NCBI RefSeq assembly: GCF_030419005.1
Contig: NZ_CP106951.1
Location: forward strand, 5,332,001 to 5,396,000
Direction: 5' to 3'
Length of the DNA stretch: 64,000 nt
Source: Eleftheria terrae
GTDB lineage: Bacteria > Pseudomonadota > Gammaproteobacteria > Burkholderiales > Burkholderiaceae_C
Position 1 is the first letter of the stretch; each line of letters begins with the position of its first letter. Below the pieces are notes generated by a model that did not search any database, had not been told where the DNA came from, and worked only from the letters and a program-made list of their open reading frames with translations. Made by a program: the position numbers and the translations under genes. This document shows positions 1 to 9,051 of this stretch, piece by piece.

Positions 1-116
1 AACAGGCCGATCCCGGCGAGCGTGGCCGAACGATCACCGTCATGGGCCGCGGCTTCGACCCGGCCCGCGCGCAGGAGTACGAGAAAAGTTTCGCCATCCG
101 CAAGGCAGCGGTGTAG
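1..116 (+). CDS. ABC transporter substrate-binding protein (NrtA/CynA type), C-terminal end only
   Basis: Only the last 37 codons are inside the window; the gene enters from the left edge with its first full codon at base 3. The readable tail contains MGRGFDPARAQEYEKSF, which lines up closely with MGKVFDPQRPEEYVKSF at the end of the next gene. It is therefore the end of a second, tandem copy of the same nitrate/cyanate-type periplasmic binding protein family. The stop codon lies 16 bases before the next start, so the two copies are probably cotranscribed. Its substrate cannot be judged from this fragment. Confidence 0.75.
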   Translation, partial: QADPGERGRTITVMGRGFDPARAQEYEKSFAIRKAAV

Positions 117-132
117 TCAACCTGGAAACATC

Positions 133-1515
133 ATGAGCGAGCAAGAGTTATCGGGCCTGGACCCCTACGATGCGGACCGTCCGCTGTTGATGCGCTGCGC
201 CTGCGGCCGCCAGCACGCGGCGGCCGGGGACGCCGGCGCCGACTGTGCACCGACCACGCCCGAGCAGGCGGTGAACCGCTATGTTGAAGCGGCGCTGGTG
301 AAGGCGCTGTTCCCGCGGGAGGAAGTGCGGCGGCAGTTCCTGCGCGCGGTGGGGCGGCGCACCGCGATGGCCGCCATCGCCAGCGTGCTGCCCCTCGGTT
401 CCTTGCAGGCCATGGCCCAGGAGCGTGGCCGCCCCGAGAAGAAGGACCTCAAGGTCGGCTTCGTCAGCATCACCTGTGCGACACCGCTGTTGATGGCAGA
501 GCCCCTGGGCTTCTACCGCGACCAGGGCATCAACGTGCAGCTGGTCAAGACGCCGGGCTGGGCGGCCATCCGCGACCGGATCATCACCAAGGAGCACGAC
601 GCCTCCCACTTCCTCTCGCCCATGCCGCTGGCCATGACGCTGGGCCTGGGCTCGGACAAGGTGGCCACTTCCGTTGCCACCATCCAGAACATCAACGGCC
701 AGGCGATCACGCTGCACGTCAAGCACAAGTCGCGGCGTGAGCCCAAGAGCTGGAAAGGCTTCAAGTTCGGCGTGCCGTTCCCGTTCAGCATGCACAACTT
801 CCTGTTGCGCTATTACCTGGCTGACTACGGCCTGCACCCGGACACCGATGTCGAGATCATCACCGTGCCCCCGCCGGAGATGGTGGCGCGGCTCAAGGCC
901 GGCGAGATCGACGGCTTCCTGGGCCCCGACCCGTACAACCAGCGCGCCGTGTATGACGAGGTCGGCTTCATCCATGTCTTGTCGAAAGACATCTGGGATG
1001 GCCATCCCTGCTGCGCCTTCGGCATGAGCAGCGAGTTCATCCGCCAGCATCCGAACAGCTTCGCGGCGCTGTTCCGCGCCATCATCGGCTCGTCCTTCAT
1101 CGCCAGCGTGTCGACCGACCGCATGCGCATGGCCAAGCTGATTGCCCCGGCCGCCTACCTGAACCAGCCCGAGGAAGTGGTGGCCCAGGTGCTGACCGGC
1201 GAGTTCCCGGACGGCCTGGGCAACGTCCGCCGCGTGCCCGACCGCGCCATCTTCGACCCCGTGCCGTGGCAGAGCATGGCGGTGTGGATCCTGACGCAGA
1301 TGAAGCGCTGGGGCTACATCAAGGGCGAGGTCGACTACTCGCACATCGCCGAGCAGGTCTTCATGCTGACCGATGCCAAGAAGCAGATGGGCATGGCTGG
1401 CTGGCGGCCGCCCGAGGGCGCCTACCGGCGCGCTCGCATCATGGGCAAGGTGTTCGATCCACAGCGTCCCGAGGAATACGTGAAGAGCTTCCCCATCCAC
1501 AAGGTGATGGCATGA
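133..1515 (+). CDS. Nitrate/cyanate-type ABC transporter substrate-binding protein with Tat signal and Cys-rich N-terminal extension
   Basis: A 460-residue binding protein of the NrtA/CmpA/CynA family; it would capture an anion in the periplasm and hand it to the permease that follows. The family core starts near residue 105 (LKVGFVSITCATPLL) and contains DGFLGPDPYNQRA, typical of the group. A twin-arginine signal is seen at residues 74-96 (GRRTAMAAIA... to AMAQ). Unusually, about 70 residues precede it, with Cys22, Cys24, His28 and Cys38 (CACGRQH). The ATG was chosen because it follows the upstream stop by 16 bases; earlier in-frame starts would lie inside the preceding gene. Cyanase downstream suggests cyanate as substrate; nitrate or nitrite remain possible. 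Confidence 0.85.
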   Translation: MSEQELSGLDPYDADRPLLMRCACGRQHAAAGDAGADCAPTTPEQAVNRYVEAALVKALFPREEVRRQFLRAVGRRTAMAAIASVLPLGSLQAMAQERGRPEKKDLKVGFVSITCATPLLMAEPLGFYRDQGINVQLVKTPGWAAIRDRIITKEHDASHFLSPMPLAMTLGLGSDKVATSVATIQNINGQAITLHVKHKSRREPKSWKGFKFGVPFPFSMHNFLLRYYLADYGLHPDTDVEIITVPPPEMVARLKAGEIDGFLGPDPYNQRAVYDEVGFIHVLSKDIWDGHPCCAFGMSSEFIRQHPNSFAALFRAIIGSSFIASVSTDRMRMAKLIAPAAYLNQPEEVVAQVLTGEFPDGLGNVRRVPDRAIFDPVPWQSMAVWILTQMKRWGYIKGEVDYSHIAEQVFMLTDAKKQMGMAGWRPPEGAYRRARIMGKVFDPQRPEEYVKSFPIHKVMA

Positions 1516-1558
1516 GCCGCAGGCGTTCGGCCGGGCGCCGCCGGCGGGAGGGCCGCCG

Positions 1559-2425
1559 ATGAAGGCACAGCGACGCGCGCTGGCCTGGCGGGCAGCCGGC
1601 CTGTCGCTGCTCTTGCTGCTGGCCTTGCTGGCGCTGTGGCACTGGGCCACGCTGCCTGCGGCCGGTGCCGCTGCAGCCATGACGGCCGAGCAGCGCGAAT
1701 ATGCCGAGTTGCTGGGGCAATCAAGCGAGGGCCCCGCGCGCAACAGCGGCTTCCCGACGCCGGCCGAGCTGGGGCGCTCAGCCTTGCAACACCTGTCCGA
1801 CCCCTGGCGCGACAATGGCCCGAACGACAAGGGCCTGGGCATCCAGCTGGGGCATTCGCTGCTGCGGGTGGCGCTGGGCTTCGGCGCGGCCGTGCTGCTG
1901 GCGGTGCCACTCGGCTTCCTGGTGGGAATGAGCCCGCTGGCCTTGCGGGCGCTTGATCCCTACATCCAGGTGCTCAAGCCCATCTCCCCGCTGGCCTGGA
2001 TGCCACTGGCGCTCTACACCATCCGCGATTCCTCGGCCTCCGGCGTTTTCGTGATCTTCATCTGCTCGGTGTGGCCGCTGCTGATCAACACCAGCTTCGG
2101 CGTCGCCAGCGTGCGCCGGGAATGGCTGGACGTGGCCCGGACGCTCGAGGTGCCGCGCGGGCGGCTGGCGTTGCAAGTCATCCTGCCGGCGGCGGCGCCC
2201 ACCATCCTGACCGGCATGCGCATCAGCATGGGCATCGCCTGGCTCGTGATCGTCGCGGCCGAGATGCTGGTGGGCGGCACCGGCATCGGCTACTTCGTCT
2301 GGAACGAGTGGAACAACCTCTCCCTGGCCAACGTGATGGTGGCCATCCTGCTGATCGGTGTGGTGGGGATGGTGCTCGACCGCCTGTTCGCCGCCTTGCA
2401 GCGTAAGGTGAGCTATGCCGACTGA
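1559..2425 (+). CDS. ABC transporter permease (NrtB/CynB type)
   Basis: Inner-membrane permease of 288 residues in the BPD_transp_1 family. A hydrophobic N-terminal helix (residues 10-27) is followed by a periplasmic stretch of about 65 residues, then five hydrophobic segments. The cytoplasmic EAA loop that contacts the ATPase is recognisable around REWLDVARTLEVPRGR. The start lies 43 bases after the binding-protein gene, and the end overlaps the ATPase gene by 11 bases, which indicates one operon and translational coupling. Family membership is clear; the anion transported is inferred from cynS. Confidence 0.88.
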   Translation: MKAQRRALAWRAAGLSLLLLLALLALWHWATLPAAGAAAAMTAEQREYAELLGQSSEGPARNSGFPTPAELGRSALQHLSDPWRDNGPNDKGLGIQLGHSLLRVALGFGAAVLLAVPLGFLVGMSPLALRALDPYIQVLKPISPLAWMPLALYTIRDSSASGVFVIFICSVWPLLINTSFGVASVRREWLDVARTLEVPRGRLALQVILPAAAPTILTGMRISMGIAWLVIVAAEMLVGGTGIGYFVWNEWNNLSLANVMVAILLIGVVGMVLDRLFAALQRKVSYAD

Positions 2426-3323
2426 TCTTCGCGCCGGCGCGGCGCCTTTCCTGCAAGTGCAGGGCCTGGCCAAATCGTATGCCGACCGACACGGCCGGCC
2501 GGGGCCGGCGGTGTTCGAGCGCGTCAACTTCGACATCCGCCGCGGCGAGTTCGTCTGCATCGTCGGCCACTCGGGCTGCGGCAAGTCCAGCCTTCTGAAG
2601 GTCCTGGCCGGACTTGAGGCGCCCAGCGCCGGCCGCATGCTGATCGATGGCCGCCCGGTGCACGGCCCCGGCCTGGACCGCGGGGTGGTGTTCCAGGAAC
2701 ATGCGCTGATGCCGTGGCTGAGCGTGCGCGGCAACATCGCCTTTGCGGTGCGCAGCCGCTGGCCCGAATGGTCGGCCAGCCAGGTGGACACGCAGGTGAG
2801 GCGCTACCTCGAACTGGTGGGCCTGCAGGCTGCCATCGACAAGAAGCCCGCAGCCTTGTCGGGCGGCATGAAGCAGCGGGTCGGCATTGCGCGGGCGTTT
2901 GCGATCGAACCGAAGATGCTGCTGCTGGACGAGCCCTTCGGCGCCCTCGATGCACTGACACGCGGCACCATCCAGGACGAACTGTTGCGCATCTGCGCCG
3001 AGACGCGGCAGACGGTGTTCATGATCACCCACGATGTGGACGAAGCCATCCTGCTGGCCGACACCATTCTCTTGATGGGCAACGGCCCCCAGGCGGGTAT
3101 CGCCGAGGCGGTGTGCAACACCATGCCGCGCGACCGCAACCGCGCCAGCCTGCACCACGACCCGCAGTACTACCGCATCCGCAACCACCTCGTCGACTTC
3201 CTGCTGGAGCGCTCGGCCGAGTTTTCGCATGGCCGCGCGCCCGAGCGGCCGCCGCAGCTGCGTCCGGGGCTCGCGCAGGCGGGGGCCGAACTCGCGGCGG
3301 CACCGGTGGCCATGTCGGCCTGA
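2415..3323 (+). CDS. ABC transporter ATP-binding protein (NrtD/CynD type)
   Basis: A 302-residue ATPase that energises the importer. It shows Walker A GHSGCGKSS (residues 51-59), the signature LSGGMKQR (148-155), Walker B MLLLDEP (168-174) and the switch histidine at 206 (ITHDVDEA). It is a single-domain ATPase of NrtD/SsuB/TauB type; there is no fused binding-protein domain as in NrtC. The start overlaps the permease end. The last 45 or so residues are Pro/Ala/Arg-rich and look like an unstructured tail. Confidence 0.88.
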   Translation: MPTDLRAGAAPFLQVQGLAKSYADRHGRPGPAVFERVNFDIRRGEFVCIVGHSGCGKSSLLKVLAGLEAPSAGRMLIDGRPVHGPGLDRGVVFQEHALMPWLSVRGNIAFAVRSRWPEWSASQVDTQVRRYLELVGLQAAIDKKPAALSGGMKQRVGIARAFAIEPKMLLLDEPFGALDALTRGTIQDELLRICAETRQTVFMITHDVDEAILLADTILLMGNGPQAGIAEAVCNTMPRDRNRASLHHDPQYYRIRNHLVDFLLERSAEFSHGRAPERPPQLRPGLAQAGAELAAAPVAMSA

Positions 3324-3430
3324 ACGCGGATGCCGCCAGCAGCTCCACATTTGCGGCGGCCTTCCGCTTTCCCGCGCACGCACTCTCTCTCACTCTCACT
3401 CTCTCATTCACAACCCAAGGAGCTGTCCCG

Positions 3431-3874
3431 ATGAACCGACTCGACGTCACCGAAAAAATCATCGCCACCAAGGTGGCCAAGGGCTTGAAGTGGGCCGACG
3501 TGGCGGCGCGTGTGGGCCAGAGCAAGGAATGGACGACTGCCGCGCTGCTTGGCCAGATGACGCTGAACGCCGAGCAGGCGCGTGTCGTGGCCGAGATCTT
3601 CGACCTGAGCGAGGCCGAGGCGCAATGGCTGACGGTGGTGCCCTACAAGGGCTCGTTGCCGACCAGCGTGCCGACCGATCCGCTGATCTATCGCTTCTAC
3701 GAGTTGGTCAACGTGTACGGCACCACCTTCAAGGAATTGATCCATGACGAGTTCGGCGACGGCATCATGAGCGCGATCGATTTCCGCATGGACTTGCAAC
3801 GGGAGCCGAACCCGGCTGGCGATCGTGTCAGCATCACGATGTCGGGCAAGTTCCTGCCTTACAAGACCTACTGA
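3431..3874 (+). CDS. cynS: Cyanate hydratase (cyanase)
   Basis: Cyanase converts cyanate plus bicarbonate to ammonia and carbon dioxide through carbamate, detoxifying cyanate and giving nitrogen. The protein is 147 residues, close to the family norm of about 156. The three catalytic residues are all present as Arg88 and Glu91 (YRFYELV) and Ser114 (GIMSAIDF), each shifted by eight from E. coli Arg96, Glu99 and Ser122. AAGGAGCTG lies upstream of the ATG. The gap of 107 bases after the ATPase includes a CT-rich stretch. Its position in the operon is the best evidence that the ABC importer handles cyanate. Confidence 0.95.
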   Translation: MNRLDVTEKIIATKVAKGLKWADVAARVGQSKEWTTAALLGQMTLNAEQARVVAEIFDLSEAEAQWLTVVPYKGSLPTSVPTDPLIYRFYELVNVYGTTFKELIHDEFGDGIMSAIDFRMDLQREPNPAGDRVSITMSGKFLPYKTY

Positions 3875-3974
3875 GAAGGCCGGCTCGAAGGCCGACCGAG
3901 GATCGCTTCCTCCAGCAGCAGGCGCGCGGGCGCCCGGCCTTGCTGCCCCTGTGGCGCCCTGACGGGAGTGGCCG

Positions 3975-5399
3975 ATGAGCAAGAGCGTGAGCATCGATGC
4001 GGGTCCGCCGGCCCGCGCGGGCCATCACGAGGTGATTGTCGTCGGCGCCGGCTTTGCCGGGCTGACCGCGGCGGAGCGGCTGGTGGAGCAGGGCGTGCGC
4101 GTGCTGGTGCTGGAGGCCCGCGACCGTGTGGGCGGGCGCACCAAGCCCGGCCGCGTGGCCGGCCAGGTGGTCGACCTGGGCGGCATGTGGACGGGCCCCG
4201 GCCAGCCGCGGCTGCGGGCGCTTGGCGAGCGGTTCGGGCTCACCCTCTACCCCACCCACCTGGCTGGCCGTAACATCATCGAGCTGGGGGAGCGCGTGGG
4301 TTCCGCGGAAGGCGAGGACTACGCCGACGCGATGGGCATGCTCGAGAAGCTCGATTTCGCGCGGCTGGTGATGAAGCTCGACCGGCTGGTGGAGTCCATC
4401 TCGCCGCAGGCACCGTGGAGCGATGCGCAGGCCGAGTCCCTCGACCGCCTGACCGTGGACGGCTGGCTGCGCCAGCATTGCCACACGCAGGGCTGCCTGC
4501 GCTTCTGCCAGGCCATCTGCCGTGCAGTGATGTGCGCCGAGCCGGCCCAGTTGTCGATGCTGTTCTTTGCCTTCTATCTTGCGTCCGGCGGCGGACTCAT
4601 GGCCTCGGTGACGGCCGAGGGCGGTGCCCAGCAGGACATGTTCGCTGGCGGCCTTCACCAGATCGCGGTCGGCATGGCGCGGGCGCTGGGCGACCGGGTG
4701 GTGCTCGAGTCACCGGTCACCGGCATCGACCATGGGGCATCCCCGGTGCGGGTGAGCACGCCCACCGGTCACTACACCGCCGAGCGCGTCATCGTGGCGA
4801 TGTCGCCGGCGCTGTGCGGCCGCATCCCTTTCACGCCGATGCTGCCTCACCTGAGAGATGGACTGCACCAGCGGATGCCGATGGGCTCGGTGATCAAGGT
4901 CTGGATAGCCTACCCGGCGCCCTTCTGGCGCGAGCAGGGCTACAACGGGCTGGTGTCGAGCGACGGCGCCGCCTTTTCTCCCTATCTCGACGTGACGCCT
5001 CCCGGGGCGCCGGTGGGCCTGCTGGCCGGCTTCTTCGGCGCGGGCCATGCGGCGGCCTGGAGTGCTCGCGGCCCGATCGAACGGCGGGCCGAGGTGGTGC
5101 GTGAGCTGGTGCTGCGTTTCGGCCTGCAGGCGGCACAGCCGATCGACTATGTGGACAACGACTGGACCCAGGAGGCGTGGAGTTGCGGCTGCTATGGCGG
5201 GGTGGCCGGGCCGGGCGTCCTGAGCGTCTATGGGCCGGCGTTGCGGGAGCCGGTCGGGCGCCTGCACTGGGCCGGTGCGGAAACGGCGACGGTGTGTGCC
5301 GGGTATGTGGAAGGTGCGATCCAGTCCGGTGACCGCGCGGCGGCTGAAGTGCTGGCGGCCTTGCGCTCACCGGTGGCACGCGCGAGCGCGGGCGGGTAG
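3975..5399 (+). CDS. Flavin monoamine oxidase family protein
   Basis: A 474-residue FAD-dependent amine oxidase. The dinucleotide-binding motif VVGAGFAGLTAA is near residue 22, followed by LEARDRVGGRT, the usual second FAD motif. The C-terminal WAGAETATVCAGYVEGA is the conserved flavin-contact region. No signal peptide is seen, so it is probably cytoplasmic. It could oxidise an amine to an aldehyde, releasing ammonia and peroxide; the substrate is unknown. It lies 100 bases after cynS on the same strand; a shared role in nitrogen acquisition is possible but unproven. Confidence 0.82.
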   Translation: MSKSVSIDAGPPARAGHHEVIVVGAGFAGLTAAERLVEQGVRVLVLEARDRVGGRTKPGRVAGQVVDLGGMWTGPGQPRLRALGERFGLTLYPTHLAGRNIIELGERVGSAEGEDYADAMGMLEKLDFARLVMKLDRLVESISPQAPWSDAQAESLDRLTVDGWLRQHCHTQGCLRFCQAICRAVMCAEPAQLSMLFFAFYLASGGGLMASVTAEGGAQQDMFAGGLHQIAVGMARALGDRVVLESPVTGIDHGASPVRVSTPTGHYTAERVIVAMSPALCGRIPFTPMLPHLRDGLHQRMPMGSVIKVWIAYPAPFWREQGYNGLVSSDGAAFSPYLDVTPPGAPVGLLAGFFGAGHAAAWSARGPIERRAEVVRELVLRFGLQAAQPIDYVDNDWTQEAWSCGCYGGVAGPGVLSVYGPALREPVGRLHWAGAETATVCAGYVEGAIQSGDRAAAEVLAALRSPVARASAGG

Positions 5400-5439
5400 G
5401 GGGCGGCGCTGCTGCCTTCCTGTATGCTTGCGTCCTCGT

Positions 5440-5528
5440 GCCCGAGTGGTGGAATCGGTAGACACAGCGGACTTAAAATCCGCCGCTCCTCACCGAGCGT
5501 ACCGGTTCAAGTCCGGTCTCGGGCACCA
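5440..5528 (+). tRNA. tRNA-Leu (anticodon TAA)
   Basis: A class II tRNA. The acceptor stem GCCCGAG pairs with CTCGGGC, followed by an encoded ACCA end. The anticodon stem GCGGA/TCCGC carries the loop CTTAAAA with anticodon TAA at 5474-5476. There is a long variable arm, as expected for leucine, and a T-loop containing GTTCAAG. A perfect CCCGTACGGG palindrome follows shortly downstream but has no T-run. Confidence 0.96.
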
Positions 5529-5925
5529 AGGTTCGCCCGTACGGGGCAAGGCAGCCCCTTCTTCAGGCAGCCGTGCTGCCATGTGCGCTGGCTTGCGGCG
5601 CGCCTGGACCAGCAACCCACTTGGGCCTGGCCTGCGGCCAGCAGGTCCGTGCTGTAGAAGCCGAACTGGATCTGCGCCGATGCCAACCGAGCTGCGCTGA
5701 CCTTCTTCATCCCTCGCTCCGTATGCCATGCGCCCGTCCTCGATGGGGCATCGGATGCAGTCCCCTGATTCCCTGTCATGTGAAGTACCGGCAGACGTCG
5801 TCCGCTGCGGCACCCAGCGACCCGCATGCCGAGAAGGCCTGAAATCTGCTTGACTCCCGGAGGACGGCCGGGCGCCAGTGTCGGCGTGCGGCCCCCGCAT
5901 TTCTGGTCCGTATGAAAGGAAGTCC
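5529..5925. other. Intergenic stretch between tRNA-Leu and catalase
   Basis: No convincing gene is seen on either strand. Open frames here have no recognisable domain and no ribosome-binding site. The end carries AAAGGAAG ahead of the catalase start. No clear peroxide-responsive operator or sigma-70 pair was recognised. Confidence 0.5.
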
Positions 5926-7530
5926 ATGGACGATCCACGCCCCGTCCTGACCACGCGGCAAGGCCACCCCGTGCGCGACAACCAGTCGCTGCGCTCGGTG
6001 GGCGAGCGCGGTCCCGCCACTCTGGAGAACTACCAGTTCATTGAAAAGATTACGCACTTCGACCGGGAGCGCATCCCCGAGCGGGTGGTGCACGCCCGTG
6101 GCACCGGTGCGCATGGCTGGTTCGAGGCCTACGGGAAGATCGGTGACGAGCCGGCCTCCAAGTACACGCGCGCCAAGGTGCTGACCCAGACAGGCGTGCG
6201 CACGCCTGTCTTCGTGCGCTTCTCCACCGTGATCGGCGGCAAGGACTCGCCCGAGACGGCTCGCGATCCACGCGGCTTCGCCGTCAAGCTCAAGACCGTC
6301 GAGGGCAACTGGGACCTGGTCGGCAACAACCTGAAGATCTTCTTCATCCGCGATGCGATCAAGTTCCCGGACATGATCCATGCCTTCAAGCCGGACCCGG
6401 TGACCAATCGGCAGGAAGCGTGGCGCTTCTATGACTTCGTGTCCCAGTCGCCCGAGGCGTTGCACATGGTGACCTGGGTCAAGAGCCCCTGGGGCATCCC
6501 GGCGAACTACCGCGAGATGGAAGGCGCCGGCGTCAATACCTACAAGCTGGTGAACGACCAGGGCGTGGCCCACCTCGTCAAGTTCCATTGGCAGCCGAAG
6601 CAAGGGGTGCGCAATTTGACAAGCGCGCAGGCTGCCGAGATCCAGGCGCAGGACGTGGGCCATGCGACCAAGGACCTCTACGAGGCGATCGAGCGTGGCG
6701 ACTTCCCCGAGTGGGAGTTCTGCGTGCAGATCATGTCCGATGGCGATCACCCCGAACTCGACTTCGACCCGCTCGATGACACCAAGCGCTGGCCCGAGGA
6801 CCGGTTTCCGCTGCTGCCGGTCGGGCGCATGGTGCTCGATCGCAACCCCGACAACGTGTTCGCGGAGACCGAGCAGGCCGCCTTCGGCACCGGTGTGCTG
6901 GTGGATGGCATCGACTTCTCCGATGACAAGATGCTGCAGGGCCGCACCTTGTCCTACTCCGACACGCAGCGCTACCGGGTCGGCCCCAACTACCTGCAGC
7001 TGCCGATCAATGCGCCGCAGGCGCAGGCCCGGGCCCACACCAACCAGCGCGACGGACAGATGAGCTATCAGGTGGACCCGGCCGGCTTCAACAAGCATGT
7101 GAACTACGAGCCGAGCACCATGGGCGGCCTGCGCGAGGCGCCGCGTCCCGAGAAGGAGTACCACCAATGGGTGGAAGGGCACCTGGGCCGCTACCAGATC
7201 TCTCGCACCGCCGACGACTACCGGCAGGCCGGCGAGCGCTATCGCACCTTCGATGACTGGGAGCGCGACGAGCTGGTGGCCAATATCGGCGGCGACCTCA
7301 AGCAGTGCCCCGAGCCCATCCAGCTGCGCATGGTCTGGCATCTCTGGCATTGTGACGAGGACTATGGGCGCCGCGTCGCCGACATCGCCGGCGTCGACCT
7401 GGAAGCGGCGAAGGCACTGCCGCCCTTGCCCGGCAAGCCGGCGCCGCATACCGACCGGGCCACGACGCAGTACCAAGGTGGGGCGGCCGAGGAGGCCGCC
7501 TCAAGGCGTGACCCCGCGACTGCCAAGTGA
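5926..7530 (+). CDS. Heme catalase (small/medium subunit, KatA/KatB type)
   Basis: A monofunctional heme catalase of 534 residues that breaks hydrogen peroxide into water and oxygen. The distal histidine is His56 ([11 protein letters not shown]), the distal asparagine is Asn128 ([10 protein letters not shown]), and the heme-ligand tyrosine is Tyr344 in the RxxxY motif ([17 protein letters not shown]). The length fits the clade without the extra C-terminal flavodoxin-like domain. The ATG was preferred over an upstream in-frame start because AAAGGAAG precedes it. No signal peptide is apparent. An ankyrin protein follows 54 bases later, an arrangement known for katB-ankB in Pseudomonas. Confidence 0.93.
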   Translation: MDDPRPVLTTRQGHPVRDNQSLRSVGERGPATLENYQFIEKITHFDRERIPERVVHARGTGAHGWFEAYGKIGDEPASKYTRAKVLTQTGVRTPVFVRFSTVIGGKDSPETARDPRGFAVKLKTVEGNWDLVGNNLKIFFIRDAIKFPDMIHAFKPDPVTNRQEAWRFYDFVSQSPEALHMVTWVKSPWGIPANYREMEGAGVNTYKLVNDQGVAHLVKFHWQPKQGVRNLTSAQAAEIQAQDVGHATKDLYEAIERGDFPEWEFCVQIMSDGDHPELDFDPLDDTKRWPEDRFPLLPVGRMVLDRNPDNVFAETEQAAFGTGVLVDGIDFSDDKMLQGRTLSYSDTQRYRVGPNYLQLPINAPQAQARAHTNQRDGQMSYQVDPAGFNKHVNYEPSTMGGLREAPRPEKEYHQWVEGHLGRYQISRTADDYRQAGERYRTFDDWERDELVANIGGDLKQCPEPIQLRMVWHLWHCDEDYGRRVADIAGVDLEAAKALPPLPGKPAPHTDRATTQYQGGAAEEAASRRDPATAK

Positions 7531-7584
7531 TGCCGGCGAACACGAGGCCGGGTGCACTCCCGCGCGGCTTGGAAGGGCTTGGTC

Positions 7585-8118
7585 ATGAACGGCGGCGCTG
7601 ACGGCGAGGGGACCCCGGCGCGTCCCGAACTCGACGCCGACACCCTGGCCTTTGCCCACCGAGTGCTGGACTTTGCTCGCCGCGGCGACGTGGCGGAGCT
7701 GGCGCCGCTGCTGGCGCAGGGCCTGCCGCCCAACCTGCGCAATCACAAGGGTGACAGCCTGTTGATGCTGGCCAGCTACCACGGCCATGCCGCGGCGGCG
7801 CGCCTGCTGTTGCAACATGGCGCCGATCCGGAGCTGCGCAATGACCAGGGGCAGAGTCCGCTGGACGGCGCAGCGTACAAGGGGGACACGCCGATCGTGC
7901 AACTGCTGCTCGATGGTGGCGCCAACCCGGCTGGCGCATCGATGGACGGCAGAACTCCCTTGATGTTTGCCGCCATGTTCAACCGCCTCGACGTGATGGA
8001 GCTGCTGCTGGCCCGTGGCGCCGATCCCGCGGCCCGCGACGGCCAGGGCCTGACGGCACGCGACATGGCCTTGCGGATGGGGGCCAGCGAAGCGGCAAGC
8101 CGCTTGGAGGCGCTGTAG
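7585..8118 (+). CDS. Ankyrin repeat protein, probable catalase partner (AnkB-like)
   Basis: A 177-residue protein made almost wholly of about four ankyrin repeats, with repeat units such as KGDSLLMLASYHGHAAAARL and DGRTPLMFAAMFNRLDVMEL. No signal peptide is visible at this start, so it is probably cytoplasmic, unlike the periplasmic AnkB of Pseudomonas aeruginosa. It is 54 bases downstream of the catalase and on the same strand, so cotranscription is likely. In Pseudomonas the adjacent ankyrin protein is needed for full activity of the catalase; the same role is inferred here. Confidence 0.82.
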   Translation: MNGGADGEGTPARPELDADTLAFAHRVLDFARRGDVAELAPLLAQGLPPNLRNHKGDSLLMLASYHGHAAAARLLLQHGADPELRNDQGQSPLDGAAYKGDTPIVQLLLDGGANPAGASMDGRTPLMFAAMFNRLDVMELLLARGADPAARDGQGLTARDMALRMGASEAASRLEAL

Positions 8119-8998
8119 CCACATCGGCCCTGCCCAGCGGGCGGTGGCTGGCGTGGGGGGCGATGCGCGGCTGCTAAGGAGATGGCGCCAGCGCTGGGCA
8201 TCGCCGCAAAGGCGGCGGCGCGGCGCGGGCGTGCCGTCCAATGCAGCATTTGTGCAGAGCTGAGGTTGTGGCACTTCACCGTAGCCAGATAGCGCCGCAG
8301 CGCCAGGCCGCAAAAGTGGGCAAAGGTCTCGCGCGTCCGCCTCGCTTTGTCAGGGCAGGCCGGTGCACGGCCAGCTGCCGGTTGGACGGGCACCCGCCCG
8401 CGGCGAGGGCCCAACATCAGATTCCGCCGTGCGGCAGCCTCCTCGAATCCCTGAATATCACGGTGACCGTGGTGCAACGGAATCGCAATTCGGCGTTCCC
8501 TCGGCAGCGGCTGTGTCGCCCAGGTCGGAAGGCCGCTGAATGGTGAATGGAAAAACGGATGTCAAGCCGTCACGCGAGGTTCATTCAACCGGGATATCGG
8601 AATTTCAGTACGAAATGAATCGTCAGAAGCCGAAATCAGTGCCGGGCTTGTTTTTGTACGGGCCTGCTTCCCCATCGAGCTGTCGTGGACGATCTGGCGA
8701 ACGGTGCCATCTTTGGGAATGCGCGTCATGCGCTCAACCCCTCGCGCCGTCTCATGACCGTGGCCTCGCAGTGCCGATGTGCTGGGTGGTTCCGGTAGAG
8801 AGGTGTGCTGCGTCCGAGGCTTTGATGCTTGACGTCTGGTAAGGCAGCGACGGCTGGGGCAACCGACAACGCCTGCACTTCCCGCGACAAGCGTTCTCTC
8901 CCCTATGGCGTCGGCCGAGCTGCGCCGAGGAACGAATTCACGCCCTGCCTTCTTATGAAACCACGTTGATGCAAATCCAACATGCGCCCTTCTTGATG
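8119..8998. other. Gene-poor region of about 880 bases
   Basis: I find no gene I can support. The base composition becomes clearly less GC-rich after about 8450 than in the flanks. Frames at 8540-8842 (+) and 8562-9017 (-) lack Shine-Dalgarno signals, GC-rich third positions and known domains. The stretch may hold decayed DNA or an unannotated RNA, but nothing specific is visible. Confidence 0.4.
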
Positions 8999-9027
8999 TT
9001 GTATCTAAGTGTTTCAATCATTAATAT
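8999..9027 (+). promoter_or_regulatory. Probable sigma-70 promoter of the small lipoprotein gene
   Basis: TTGTAT and TAATAT are separated by exactly 17 bases. Transcription would begin near 9034, leaving a leader of under 20 bases with GGAGG just before the ATG at 9052. Confidence 0.55.
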
Positions 9028-9051
9028 CGCCTCCTTTTGAGGAGGAGCGTG

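Noticed and set aside
148..1842. A 564-codon open frame antisense to the binding-protein and permease genes.
   Set aside because: It is a mirror of real genes in GC-rich DNA, full of His, Arg and Ala, with no known motif.
3385..3410. CT-rich repeat before cynS as a possible phase-variable microsatellite.
   Set aside because: The units are irregular and short, and the stretch lies upstream of the ribosome-binding site without a promoter to modulate.
5507..5938. A 143-codon minus-strand frame between tRNA-Leu and catalase.
   Set aside because: It runs into the tRNA gene and its protein has no recognisable pattern.
8562..9017. A 151-codon frame on the minus strand in the gene-poor region.
   Set aside because: It has no Shine-Dalgarno site, domain or composition typical of genes here, and it overlaps the lipoprotein promoter.
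9030..9045. CCTCC and GGAGG around TTTTGA could form a hairpin hiding the ribosome-binding site of the small lipoprotein gene (an RNA-thermometer-like structure).
   Set aside because: The promoter at 8999-9027 would start transcription at about 9034, so the CCTCC arm would hardly be in the transcript.
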